Positions 1 through 5,537 of a stretch of DNA of 8,577 bases are shown here, in pieces. This stretch comes from an uncultured Methanosarcinales archaeon (GTDB lineage: Archaea > Halobacteriota > Methanosarcinia > Methanotrichales > Methanotrichaceae). Within the stretch, counting starts at the first letter, position 1, and each line of letters starts with the position of its first letter. The stretch covers positions 1-8,577 of the forward strand of contig CALMJN010000008.1 of the NCBI GenBank assembly GCA_937864385.1, in the 5' to 3' direction. The position numbers and the translations under genes are program-made. The notes under the pieces are model-generated. The model saw nothing but the letters and a program-made list of their open reading frames with translations, did not search any database and had not been told where the DNA came from.

Positions 1-91
1 CAGAGGCGGCAGGATAGCCTCTGTCCATCAGAAACCTGGCCTCCTGGGCAGCCCGTTTCAGGGTAAGATCTGGATTTACTTCCCGGTCTAT
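1..91 (-). CDS. DUF434-like protein, N-terminal fragment (cut by window edge)
   Basis: About 30 residues are visible, reading right to left and running off the window start. The stretch LKRAAQEARFLMDRGYP resembles the start of the DUF434 domain, an archaeal and bacterial family of unknown function. The match is from memory over a short segment. The start is odd. An AGGAGG ribosome binding site at 99-104 lies 7 bases before an ATA codon (91-89), which overlaps the TAG stop of the fumarase beta gene just as ATGA overlaps do elsewhere. There is no in-frame ATG, GTG or TTG before the ATG at 28-26, and starting there would remove most of the conserved N-terminus. That ATG does have its own AGGAGG 11 bases upstream, so it remains possible. 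It is the last visible gene of the DUF166-fumarase operon and is probably cotranscribed with it. Confidence 0.42.
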   Translation of the reverse strand, partial: MDREVNPDLTLKRAAQEARFLMDRGYPAAS

Positions 92-597
92 TCTCTTGCC
101 TCCTGATAGAGGTCTGTACCCTTGCTGTCTATGGCCACAATGAGAGGACCGAAATCTCTGGCCCGGAAGGTCCAGAGGGACTCGGCCATGCCCAGATCGG
201 AAAGGTGAACTGTCAGCACCTCAAGCTTGCGGGCGGCAGCAGCGCCGCAGCCACCGGGGTAAGCCAGATATACCGCTCTACCCCGGAAGGGCTCCGGGGG
301 CAGGCCTCCTTTGCCAATGATGGCCCGCACTCCCCTCTCCAGCATCTCCTCGGTATAACGGGCCATGCGGCCGCTGGTGGTGGGTCCGGCGGAGAGGACC
401 CGGCCCTCCTCGATGAGCGGTCCACAGTGATAGAGAGCTGAGCCCTGCAAAGATACCGGGCTGCCGGCTTTGCGGATAAGAGCATGGGCTTTGTCCCTGG
501 CGGAGTAGATGATGCCGCTCAGGAAGACCACATCTCCTGCCTCTAGCATCCTCACATCCTCTTCGGAGAGCGGTGTGCTCAGATGGTACTCGCTCAC
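88..597 (-). CDS. fumB: Class I fumarate hydratase, beta subunit
   Basis: This is the C-terminal-domain subunit (169 aa) of the two-subunit, [4Fe-4S] class I fumarase, which interconverts fumarate and (S)-malate in the cytoplasm. It is the partner of the alpha subunit encoded directly upstream. Family motifs are visible: SALYHCGP at residues 53-60, AGPTTSGRM at 70-78, GKGGL at 95-99 and AYPGGCGAA at 112-120. These belong to the swivelling Fumerase_C domain that contributes substrate-binding residues. I chose the GTG at 597-595, not the earlier in-frame codon at 633. It overlaps the alpha stop as GTGA and has GAGGTGAT, a near-perfect anti-SD match, just upstream, and the protein then begins at the usual place before STPL. 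Length is normal for the family. L(+)-tartrate dehydratase beta is a close relative and cannot be fully excluded, but fumarase is usual in methanogens. Confidence 0.93.
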   Translation of the reverse strand: MSEYHLSTPLSEEDVRMLEAGDVVFLSGIIYSARDKAHALIRKAGSPVSLQGSALYHCGPLIEEGRVLSAGPTTSGRMARYTEEMLERGVRAIIGKGGLPPEPFRGRAVYLAYPGGCGAAAARKLEVLTVHLSDLGMAESLWTFRARDFGPLIVAIDSKGTDLYQEARE

Positions 598-1406
598 AGT
601 ATCACCTCTGTGGCCTTGCGGTTGGCCCAGCACTGGAAGTTGATGGCAACGGGAAGGGAGGCGGTATGGCAGTAGGCCCTCTCTATCCGAAGGCCGAGGG
701 CGGTGGTATCGCCGCCCAGGCCCATGGGACCGATGCCCAGGCTGTTTATCCTCTGCAATAGGGCCAGTTCCTCTTCATCCTCCTCTCTGCCGTCCATATC
801 CAGGAGAGCATGCTTGGCCAGCCGGGCGGAGAGATCGAAGCTGCCTCCCAGGCCGATTCCCAGGAAGAGAGGAGGGCAGGCGTTGGCCGCCCTCTCTCTC
901 ACGCTTTCAACTATGAAATCAAAGGGGTCGTCGGCAGGATTTAGCATTGCCACCAGGCTCATGTTCTCCGAGCCTGCTCCCTTGGGAAAGGCGGTGATGC
1001 TCAGGCTTCTTCCCGCCACATAGTCCATGATGACATCCGGGATCCTCAGGCCGGTGTTGTCCTGGCTATTGCAGCGGCTCTGGGGATGGACGGCATTGGG
1101 CCGCATAGGAACTGTCCTGGTTGCTGTCCTCACCCCCTCCGCTATGGCCTCCTGCAGATCGAATTCCAGCCTCAGTTCCCTGCCCATACGCACCTGAAAT
1201 ATGGGAAGGCCCGTGTCCTGGCAGAGGGGCAGGCTATCCTGGCCGGCAATGGCCACATTCTCCAGCATGAACTGCAGGTGCTGCCTGGCCAGGGGCTGTC
1301 TCTCCCGCGCCGCAGCATCCCTGATCCTCTGCATGACCCAGTCCGGCAGGCCCGTCTCCGCCCTCTGCAGGGCCCGGACTGTAGCCTCTACCACCCTCTC
1401 TCTCAA
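594..1406 (-). CDS. fumA: Class I fumarate hydratase, alpha subunit
   Basis: This is the catalytic Fe-S subunit (270 aa) of class I fumarase, which hydrates fumarate to malate with an oxygen-sensitive [4Fe-4S] cluster acting as Lewis acid. The three expected cluster cysteines are present: C62 in LCQDTGLPIF, C177 in NACPPLFLGIGLGG and C246 in RAYCHTASLP. The typical GLGGDTTALG stretch is at residues 229-238. The start is TTG at 1406-1404, overlapping the DUF166 stop as TTGA with GGGGAGG a few bases upstream. The N-terminus from there (RERVVEATVRAL) matches the usual first helix, so a later start is unlikely. The alpha and beta genes together replace the single long fumarase polypeptide of enterobacteria. 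In a methanogen the enzyme serves the partial TCA cycle and recycles fumarate released by purine and arginine synthesis. Tartrate dehydratase alpha is the main alternative. Confidence 0.93.
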   Translation of the reverse strand: MRERVVEATVRALQRAETGLPDWVMQRIRDAAARERQPLARQHLQFMLENVAIAGQDSLPLCQDTGLPIFQVRMGRELRLEFDLQEAIAEGVRTATRTVPMRPNAVHPQSRCNSQDNTGLRIPDVIMDYVAGRSLSITAFPKGAGSENMSLVAMLNPADDPFDFIVESVRERAANACPPLFLGIGLGGSFDLSARLAKHALLDMDGREEDEEELALLQRINSLGIGPMGLGGDTTALGLRIERAYCHTASLPVAINFQCWANRKATEVIL

Positions 1407-2137
1407 TCCTGCCTCCCCCTCTTGCCCGGCTCGATCTTGATGGGGCGGGACTGCTCTGGAAGGACAAGATTTGTGAGCCGGCCTAAAGCCCTCTCCATGG
1501 CATCCTTGTGCAGGTCTCCCGAGGTGTGGATTCCGCCCGGCGTTCCCCGCACCGCCCGGCAGGGATACTGCTGACAGAACAGGCCGGTCATGGCTGCTGC
1601 CTCATCCACCTTCTTTCCCACTATCCCTGTGGCAGCATGCCAGGTGGCGCCGCAGGGCGAGCCGCGCAGCACATTGACCCGGCTGATGCGGCCATCTTTT
1701 GTCTCCACCTCCAGCTCCGGGCGGCCCAGCTTCCGGGCGAACTCGTCTATGGCCGGGACGCCGCACTCTTCCAGGGTGCAGCAGATCTCGTCTACCTCGA
1801 TGTGTATGCCCGTCTTCTCCGCTATCCTCTCCAGCTCTCCTATGGAGCCGGCCCGGCCTATGCCACCCGGAATTATGGCCGCTTTGACCCCTGCCTCACC
1901 GGCCATGCGCACGATCTCCGGGGTGAGGTCGGGATGAAAGGTATAGAGGATGAGCAGATCGGCCTGGAATATCCTGGGGTCCAGGTTAAGCTCTTTTAAA
2001 AACTCCTCCGGGTCCTCGATAAAGCCCGGCAGCACCTGGGGGACCTCTACCGAGACCACCTCAAAGTCGGTGTGCTCGGCAATGGTCTCCAGCAGGCGCT
2101 CGCCGTACTTGCCTCGTCTTATTACGCCAACCAGCAT
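1403..2137 (-). CDS. DUF166 family protein (function unknown)
   Basis: A 244-residue soluble protein that I recognise as the archaeal DUF166 family, sometimes labelled thymidylate synthase-like in databases without solid support. The first 110 residues look like an alternating alpha/beta domain (MLVGVIRRGKYGERLL; LLILYTFHPDLTPEIV; AAIIPGGIGRAGS). The second half holds six cysteines: C119, C120 and C125 in DEICCTLEECG, C162 in GSPCGATWHAA, and C188 and C193 in FCQQYPC, followed by RGTPGGIHTSGDLH. The clustering suggests an Fe-S cluster or other metal site; this is inference. The start ATG at 2137-2135 has no good ribosome binding site and lies close behind the divergent promoter region, so the message may be leaderless. 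It is the first gene of the operon, overlaps fumA by 4 bases and is therefore likely made together with fumarase. Catalytic role unknown. Confidence 0.82.
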   Translation of the reverse strand: MLVGVIRRGKYGERLLETIAEHTDFEVVSVEVPQVLPGFIEDPEEFLKELNLDPRIFQADLLILYTFHPDLTPEIVRMAGEAGVKAAIIPGGIGRAGSIGELERIAEKTGIHIEVDEICCTLEECGVPAIDEFARKLGRPELEVETKDGRISRVNVLRGSPCGATWHAATGIVGKKVDEAAAMTGLFCQQYPCRAVRGTPGGIHTSGDLHKDAMERALGRLTNLVLPEQSRPIKIEPGKRGRQD

Positions 2138-2213
2138 GAGCCAAAGGATGAATGGGGATGTTAATAGAGGTTTGCCGGGATGCTGGACCGCGGATGCTCC
2201 AGGTCCGCATGAT

Positions 2214-2221
2214 CTTATATC
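2214..2221 (+). promoter_or_regulatory. TATA box for cfbB in the divergent gap
   Basis: CTTATATC lies about 30 bases before the ATG at 2248, so transcription would start only a few bases ahead of the gene, as is common in archaea. The complementary strand reads GATATAAG and could equally serve the leftward operon with a leader of roughly 50 bases. A second, poorer leftward candidate is CTATTAACA (2158-2166 on the minus strand), which would give a leaderless DUF166 message. Just upstream of the TATA box, short inverted repeats (GCGGA 2190-2194 with TCCGC 2204-2208; GGACC 2185-2189 with GGTCC 2202-2206) could bind a regulator; these are weak. Confidence 0.42.
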
Positions 2222-2247
2222 AGAGCAGATCTAAGAGCCCAAGGACA

Positions 2248-3603
2248 ATGAGCCAATCAAGAATCCCCTGCGCCTCAGACAGCCGCATTCCGGCTTTTCT
2301 AATCGCCGGCACCCATAGCGGCGTGGGCAAGACCACGGTTACTCTGGGAATCATGGCTGCTCTGCGCGCCCGGGGCCTGGTGGTGCAGCCCTTCAAGGTC
2401 GGGCCGGATTTCATAGATCCCACTCACCACACTGCAGTATGTGGGCGGCCCTCACATAGCCTCGATCCCTTCATGATGGGCGTGGAAGGGGTGCGCCGCT
2501 CCTTCGCCGGAGCCCTGCCGGGTGCAGACGTGGCTGTGGTTGAGGGGGTCATGGGGCTATTTGACGGCATGGACGGGGGAGATGTCAGCAGCACCGCCCA
2601 GGTGGCCAGGATCCTGGATATTCCGGTTCTCTTGGTCATCAATGTGCACGGCATGTCCCGCAGTGCAGCGGCCGTGGAGATGGGATTTGTCGAGTTCGAT
2701 CCCGAACTGAGAATGGCCGGGACCATCCTCAACCGGGTGGGAAGCGAGAGGCACCTTCATATGCTCAAGAGCTGCCTCGAAAAGCCGGTCTACGCCGCCC
2801 TGCCCCGGGACAAGGAGCGGGAGATCGAGAGCCGCCACTTGGGCCTGGTGATGGGCTTTGAGGAAAAGCATGATATTGCCGCCCTGGCTGCCTGGGTGGA
2901 GGGCCATGCGGAGATCGATCGGATGCTCAAGCTCAGCGCGCCCATCCCCGCCCTCCAGGGGAAGGCGTCCCCCAGGAAGAAGGCCGTGCGCATAGGCGTG
3001 GCCATGGATGAGGCCTTCTGCTTTTACTATTATGATAATCTGCTGGAGCTGGAGCGCTGTGGTGCAGAGCTGGTCTATTTCAGTCCCATAAGAGACAGCC
3101 TGCCGGATGTGGATGGCCTTTACATCGGGGGAGGATATCCCGAGCTACATGCCCCTGCCCTGGAGAAAGGATCGGCCAGAAGGCAGATCAAGGAGGCCTC
3201 CGAGAATGGCATGCCCATTTATGGCGAGTGCGGCGGGCTGATGTACCTGGGAGAGGAGCTGGTGATGGAGACAGCCAGATATAAGATGGCCGGTGGGCTG
3301 CCCGGATCTACCATCATGACCGGAAAGCTGGTTGCTCTTGGCTACGCCAGGGCAGAGGCTGTGGAACATAATCCTCTGGCCGGTGTGGGGCGGAGCATCC
3401 TGGGGCACGAGTTTCATTATTCCCGGTTCGAGTGCGAAAGGGACGCCTGCTTTGCCTACCGCATGAGCCGGGGGCGAGGGATTTACGAGGGCCGGGACGG
3501 CCTGGTGGAGCATAACACCCTGGGAGCTTATCTGCATGCTCACTTTTTCTCCCTCTCCTCGGAGCATTTCATAGAAGTGTGCCAGAGATATAAAAGGACA
3601 TAA
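2248..3603 (+). CDS. cfbB: Ni-sirohydrochlorin / cobyrinate a,c-diamide synthase
   Basis: A 451-residue ATP- and glutamine-dependent amidotransferase that amidates the a and c acetate side chains of a tetrapyrrole. The N-terminal CobB/CbiA ATPase domain has the P-loop GTHSGVGKTT (residues 21-30), then QPFKVGPDFIDPTHH (47-61) and VVEGVMGLFDG (97-107). The C-terminal class I-like glutaminase domain (from about 247) has GLYIGGGYPELH (290-301), nucleophile C328 in YGECGGLMYLG, GHEFHYSRFE (386-395) and a final HAH (430-432). The start at 2248 removes an unconserved 32-residue extension, sits behind AGGA and the TATA box, and gives a normal family length. In methanogens such proteins act in coenzyme F430 synthesis (CfbB) or cobamide synthesis (CbiA). 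The sequence alone does not separate the two and no cfbA, C, D or E neighbour is in the window, so the family is certain and the exact substrate is not. Confidence 0.9.
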   Translation: MSQSRIPCASDSRIPAFLIAGTHSGVGKTTVTLGIMAALRARGLVVQPFKVGPDFIDPTHHTAVCGRPSHSLDPFMMGVEGVRRSFAGALPGADVAVVEGVMGLFDGMDGGDVSSTAQVARILDIPVLLVINVHGMSRSAAAVEMGFVEFDPELRMAGTILNRVGSERHLHMLKSCLEKPVYAALPRDKEREIESRHLGLVMGFEEKHDIAALAAWVEGHAEIDRMLKLSAPIPALQGKASPRKKAVRIGVAMDEAFCFYYYDNLLELERCGAELVYFSPIRDSLPDVDGLYIGGGYPELHAPALEKGSARRQIKEASENGMPIYGECGGLMYLGEELVMETARYKMAGGLPGSTIMTGKLVALGYARAEAVEHNPLAGVGRSILGHEFHYSRFECERDACFAYRMSRGRGIYEGRDGLVEHNTLGAYLHAHFFSLSSEHFIEVCQRYKRT

Positions 3604-3721
3604 ATCAATGTTGATAAATGCAGCTCGCGGCAGATGCTATCGCTTTAGAGCTGGCTCCTGCAACTATCTCGCGATTTAACGTCATACAGTGTCATATGGG
3701 CTATTTTGAACTCTGGAATAA

Positions 3722-3744
3722 TTTTATAGAAGATTTCTATAAAA
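3722..3744. repeat. Perfect 10-bp inverted repeat, 3-bp spacer
   Basis: TTTTATAGAA, spacer GAT, then TTCTATAAAA: all ten positions pair. Each arm also contains a TATA-like core (TATAAAA on the right arm, reading rightward), so the site could be a regulator-binding dyad placed on a promoter. It is too AT-rich and lacks a following U-run needed for a good terminator. The nearest rightward gene begins 170 bases later, which would mean a long leader or an unannotated small transcript. Confidence 0.6.
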
Positions 3745-3863
3745 ATGCAAACCAATCAGTTCCCTATCAGCCGGGCACCGTTTGCTTCCCATCCATTGAA
3801 ATGCTTCGATATTTGCCAAATAATACCCTGATGATGAGATATATAGAACCATTATGGAGAAAA

Positions 3864-3872
3864 GTTTAAATG
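3864..3872 (+). promoter_or_regulatory. Probable TATA box for the sequon-rich small gene
   Basis: GTTTAAATG, preceded by an A-rich BRE-like GAGAAAA, lies about 48 bases before the ATG at 3916. Initiation about 25 bases downstream would give a leader near 24 bases that includes AGGAG at 3903-3907. ATATATAG at 3839-3846 is an alternative that would give a longer leader. Confidence 0.4.
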
Positions 3873-3915
3873 CAGATCAGGGATTGGATAGAACCAATTA
3901 AAAGGAGTGTTAACT

Positions 3916-4122
3916 ATGAGCAAAGCAACCAGTGGAATTGTGCTCTTCTCCCTCCTGATGGCTCTCTCTCTGGGAGTTGCCTTCGGTGAAGATGAGGCTG
4001 CAGAGGAAACCGTAGTTGAGATCAACGAGACCAATGTCACCAATGCCACCAACGAAACCAATGTCACCAATATGACCGAGGACATGCCGATCGCTGATGA
4101 CATTGAGGCTCAGAGCAGCTAA
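3916..4122 (+). CDS. Small exported protein with dense N-glycosylation sequons
   Basis: A 68-residue protein of unknown function. Residues 1-24 are a typical signal peptide: a short N-terminus with one Lys, a hydrophobic core IVLFSLLMALSLGVA, and a likely cut after AFG. The mature part of about 44 residues is strongly acidic, has no cysteine, and contains six consecutive N-X-T sequons at N37, N40, N43, N46, N49 and N52, one every three residues. In archaea such sites are glycosylated by AglB outside the cell, so the product may be a heavily glycosylated surface or sheath-associated peptide; the modification is inferred. I chose the ATG at 3916, not the GTG at 3907, because AGGAG at 3903-3907 sits 8 bases before it and a GTG start would overlap that site. 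It has its own promoter and terminator, so it is probably monocistronic. No named family recognised. Confidence 0.72.
   Translation: MSKATSGIVLFSLLMALSLGVAFGEDEAAEETVVEINETNVTNATNETNVTNMTEDMPIADDIEAQSS
4024..4077 (+). repeat. Two tandem 27-bp in-frame repeats encoding NETNVTN(A/M)T-type units
   Basis: Units 4024-4050 and 4051-4077 differ at only four bases, one in a Glu codon and three in the Ala/Met codon. Each encodes nine residues with three sequons, NETNVTNAT and NETNVTNMT. This looks like recent duplication that expanded the glycosylation tract. Confidence 0.8.
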
Positions 4123-4148
4123 ATTCGGTTCATTGTAACTGATGCCAT

Positions 4149-4177
4149 GGCAGGATTCTCCTGCCTTCTCTTTTTCT
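4149..4177 (+). terminator. Hairpin and U-tract terminator after the small sequon protein
   Basis: GGCAGGA (4149-4155) and TCCTGCC (4159-4165) form a perfect 7-bp stem with a TTC loop, followed by a pyrimidine run TTCTCTTTTTCT. It lies 26 bases past the stop codon and before the promoter of the next gene, separating the two units. Archaeal termination depends mainly on the U-run, which is present. Confidence 0.75.
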
Positions 4178-4203
4178 GAAATACAGAGAAATTTTTAGAA
4201 AGG

Positions 4204-4212
4204 CTTATATTT
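4204..4212 (+). promoter_or_regulatory. TATA box of the lamin-tail-like protein gene
   Basis: CTTATATTT, with purine-rich GAAAGG upstream as a BRE, is a strong archaeal TATA match. The ATG at 4245 is about 37 bases from its centre. GAGGT at 4233-4237, 7 bases before the ATG, is the ribosome binding site, so the leader would be only 10-15 bases. Confidence 0.65.
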
Positions 4213-4244
4213 TTCTAAGCGAGCCATATCTTGAGGTAAACAAT

Positions 4245-5039
4245 ATGAGATGCAATATTGCTTTGATACTGCTAACTGCATTAGCTGCCATTCTGGCGGC
4301 TCCAGTCCCGGCTCAGGAGGCCGGGAATGCTACCAATATGACCGAACTGTTGAATGCCGCCAATTTAACCGCAGCCTTGAATGATACCAATATCAGTGCA
4401 GCCGCTCCGGATGCGGCGGCTGTGGTCGAGGCTGCCGTCGAGTCTATCGCTCCGGCAGCAGAGGAAGCTGTCTCTGCGGGAAAAGAGGTCTATTCTGAGG
4501 CTGCTTCAGCTCTGGATGCCGTTGAGGCTGCGCCAGAGGCTATCGCCTCCCGTTTCAAGCAGCTCTCTGTCTATGCCGGTGAGTCCACCAATCTGGGCAA
4601 GGACGCAGCGTCGGGCTACACAGATGTCTCTGCAACGACTGATCGGTCCGCAGTTTTCACCCGAGATGCAGGAAGGCTTTCTCCTTCCACCAAGCTTGGC
4701 ATCAGCAAAGTCGGCACGGGCGATGACAGGTTTGTTGAGGTGACCAGCCAGGCGGTAGGCGAATGGGACCTGGCCAACTGGAGTCTCTCTTCTGGCGGCA
4801 GCACCACCTTCACCTTCCCCAGTATGATTTTGGAGGAGGGAGCCGCGGTGCGGGTCCATGAGGGCGCTGGCGCATCAAGCGCGACTGATATTTACACCAA
4901 CAGCAGCGAGCCTCTGTGGGTGGACAGCTTTGTCTCCCTCCTGGATGAGGAAGGGGATATCATCTCCACATTCGACATCTCCGCCCAGCCGGTCGAGGTC
5001 AAATGGGTAGACCCATTAGCAAGCTTGATCCAGTTCTAA
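4245..5039 (+). CDS. Exported protein with Ala-rich stalk and lamin-tail-like domain
   Basis: A 264-residue secreted protein of unknown function. Residues 1-24 form a signal peptide (RCNIALILLTALAAILAA, likely cut after PAQ). Residues 28-51 carry five sequons (N28, N31, N40, N46, N49). Residues 52-105 are Ala/Glu-rich without helix breakers and probably form a long amphipathic helix or coiled coil. From about 150 to 250, the pattern VEVTSQAVGEWDLANWSLS, then GGSTTFTFPSMILEEGAAVRV, then HEGAG resembles the lamin-tail (LTD) immunoglobulin-like fold, where 'W.L....G..F.FP....L..G..V.V' is characteristic. LTD domains in prokaryotes occur on secreted and surface proteins and are thought to mediate binding. 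No transmembrane anchor follows, so it may be released or held by partners. The sequon tract shares NMTE with the upstream 68-residue protein, suggesting a common surface role. Confidence 0.85.
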   Translation: MRCNIALILLTALAAILAAPVPAQEAGNATNMTELLNAANLTAALNDTNISAAAPDAAAVVEAAVESIAPAAEEAVSAGKEVYSEAASALDAVEAAPEAIASRFKQLSVYAGESTNLGKDAASGYTDVSATTDRSAVFTRDAGRLSPSTKLGISKVGTGDDRFVEVTSQAVGEWDLANWSLSSGGSTTFTFPSMILEEGAAVRVHEGAGASSATDIYTNSSEPLWVDSFVSLLDEEGDIISTFDISAQPVEVKWVDPLASLIQF

Positions 5040-5048
5040 ATGCTCAAG

Positions 5049-5082
5049 GCCGCGACTGCATGATCGCGGCAAAGTTTTTTTT
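5049..5082 (+). terminator. Strong hairpin and T8 terminator after the lamin-tail-like gene
   Basis: GCCGCGA (5049-5055) pairs perfectly with TCGCGGC (5064-5070) around an 8-base loop. After AAAG comes a run of eight T (5075-5082). It begins 10 bases past the stop codon and insulates the following arsenic-type operon. Confidence 0.85.
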
Positions 5083-5145
5083 CCAACCGGAGCACTAATC
5101 ATTCTCTGATTCGCTCTGATCTGACCACTAGCAGTTTATAATCGT

Positions 5146-5175
5146 CTTATTGCGATATGTTTATATCTCAATAAG
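5146..5175 (+). promoter_or_regulatory. ArsR operator overlapping the arsR TATA box
   Basis: CTTATTGCGATAT (5146-5158) and ATATCTCAATAAG (5163-5175) form an inverted repeat with 12 of 13 positions matching around a GTTT spacer. ArsR/SmtB repressors typically bind AT-rich imperfect dyads of this kind. The TATA box GTTTATATCT (5159-5168) lies in its centre, so bound repressor would block TBP. Initiation about 25 bases on would fall almost at the ATG (5193), which has no ribosome binding site, so the arsR message is probably leaderless. A second TATA-like GTTTATAATC lies at 5134-5143, 25 bases upstream. Confidence 0.7.
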
Positions 5176-5192
5176 CTTTTAGCACGATCATC

Positions 5193-5537
5193 ATGACTCA
5201 AAAATCCATCTCGGATTTGCGCATCAAGATCCTGGGAGCCTTATCCGATCCCACCCGCCTGGAGCTGCTGGAGTTTCTGGCGGGAGGCGAGAGATGCGTA
5301 TGCGAGATACTTCCTGCCTTCCAGAGGTCTCAATCTACTATATCAAAACATCTGAACATACTCTACGAAGCAGATATCCTGGAGCGCAAGATCGACGGCA
5401 AAAGGACGCTCTACAGCATAAAAGATCCCCAAGTATTCGATTTAATTCGCCTGGTGGACAGTCTGGCCTTAAAGCAGATATCGCATCTGGCCGAGGCGGG
5501 AAGGATTCTAGAGAAATCATTGAACAGAGGGAGATGA
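5193..5537 (+). CDS. arsR: ArsR-family metalloid-responsive repressor
   Basis: A 114-residue winged-helix repressor expected to act as a dimer, released from DNA by As(III)/Sb(III) or a related thiophilic ligand. The ArsR core is complete: ALSDPTRLELLEFLAGGE (16-33), then the metal-binding segment ERCVCEIL with C35 and C37, the recognition helix QSTISKHLNILYEADIL (47-63) and the wing ERKIDGKRTLYSI (64-76). The CVC pair matches the classical type 1 arsenic site of the E. coli protein. No third cysteine is present, so ligation by two Cys plus another group, or a dimer-bridging site, is possible. It is the first gene of its operon and overlaps the permease start by 4 bases (ATGA). The dyad over its own promoter implies autoregulation. 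Confidence 0.92.
   Translation: MTQKSISDLRIKILGALSDPTRLELLEFLAGGERCVCEILPAFQRSQSTISKHLNILYEADILERKIDGKRTLYSIKDPQVFDLIRLVDSLALKQISHLAEAGRILEKSLNRGR

Larger units (their letters stand above)
3604..3915. other. AT-rich intergenic stretch after cfbB
   Basis: About 310 bases with clearly lower GC than the flanking genes. It holds a perfect inverted repeat (3722-3744), TATA-like elements (TATAAAAA at 3738-3745, ATATATAG at 3839-3846, GTTTAAATG at 3864-3872) and the AGGAG ribosome binding site (3903-3907) of the next gene. No strong terminator for cfbB is evident. An 83-codon open frame (3618-3869) begins 14 bases after cfbB, but it has no ribosome binding site, AT-rich third positions unlike its neighbours, and no recognisable motif. 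I do not call it a gene, though it could be a decayed or very divergent one. Confidence 0.5.

Noticed and set aside
598..633. Earlier start for fumarase beta adding 12 residues
   Set aside because: It would lie deep within fumA. The GTG at 597 has a strong ribosome binding site and the GTGA overlap.
1086..1574. Plus-strand open frame opposite fumA
   Set aside because: Antisense shadow of a well-supported gene, with biased composition and no ribosome binding site or motif.
2152..2247. Earlier in-frame start for cfbB adding 32 residues
   Set aside because: The extension is unlike the family and would place the start upstream of the TATA box at 2214-2221.
3618..3869. 83-codon open frame after cfbB
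   Set aside because: No ribosome binding site, AT-rich third positions unlike adjacent genes, no known motif; described in the intergenic entry instead of as a gene.
5294..5533. Upstream extension of the permease reading frame through arsR
   Set aside because: The translated stretch is hydrophilic and unlike the family, and arsR occupies this DNA in another frame. The ATG at 5534 with ATGA overlap is far better.
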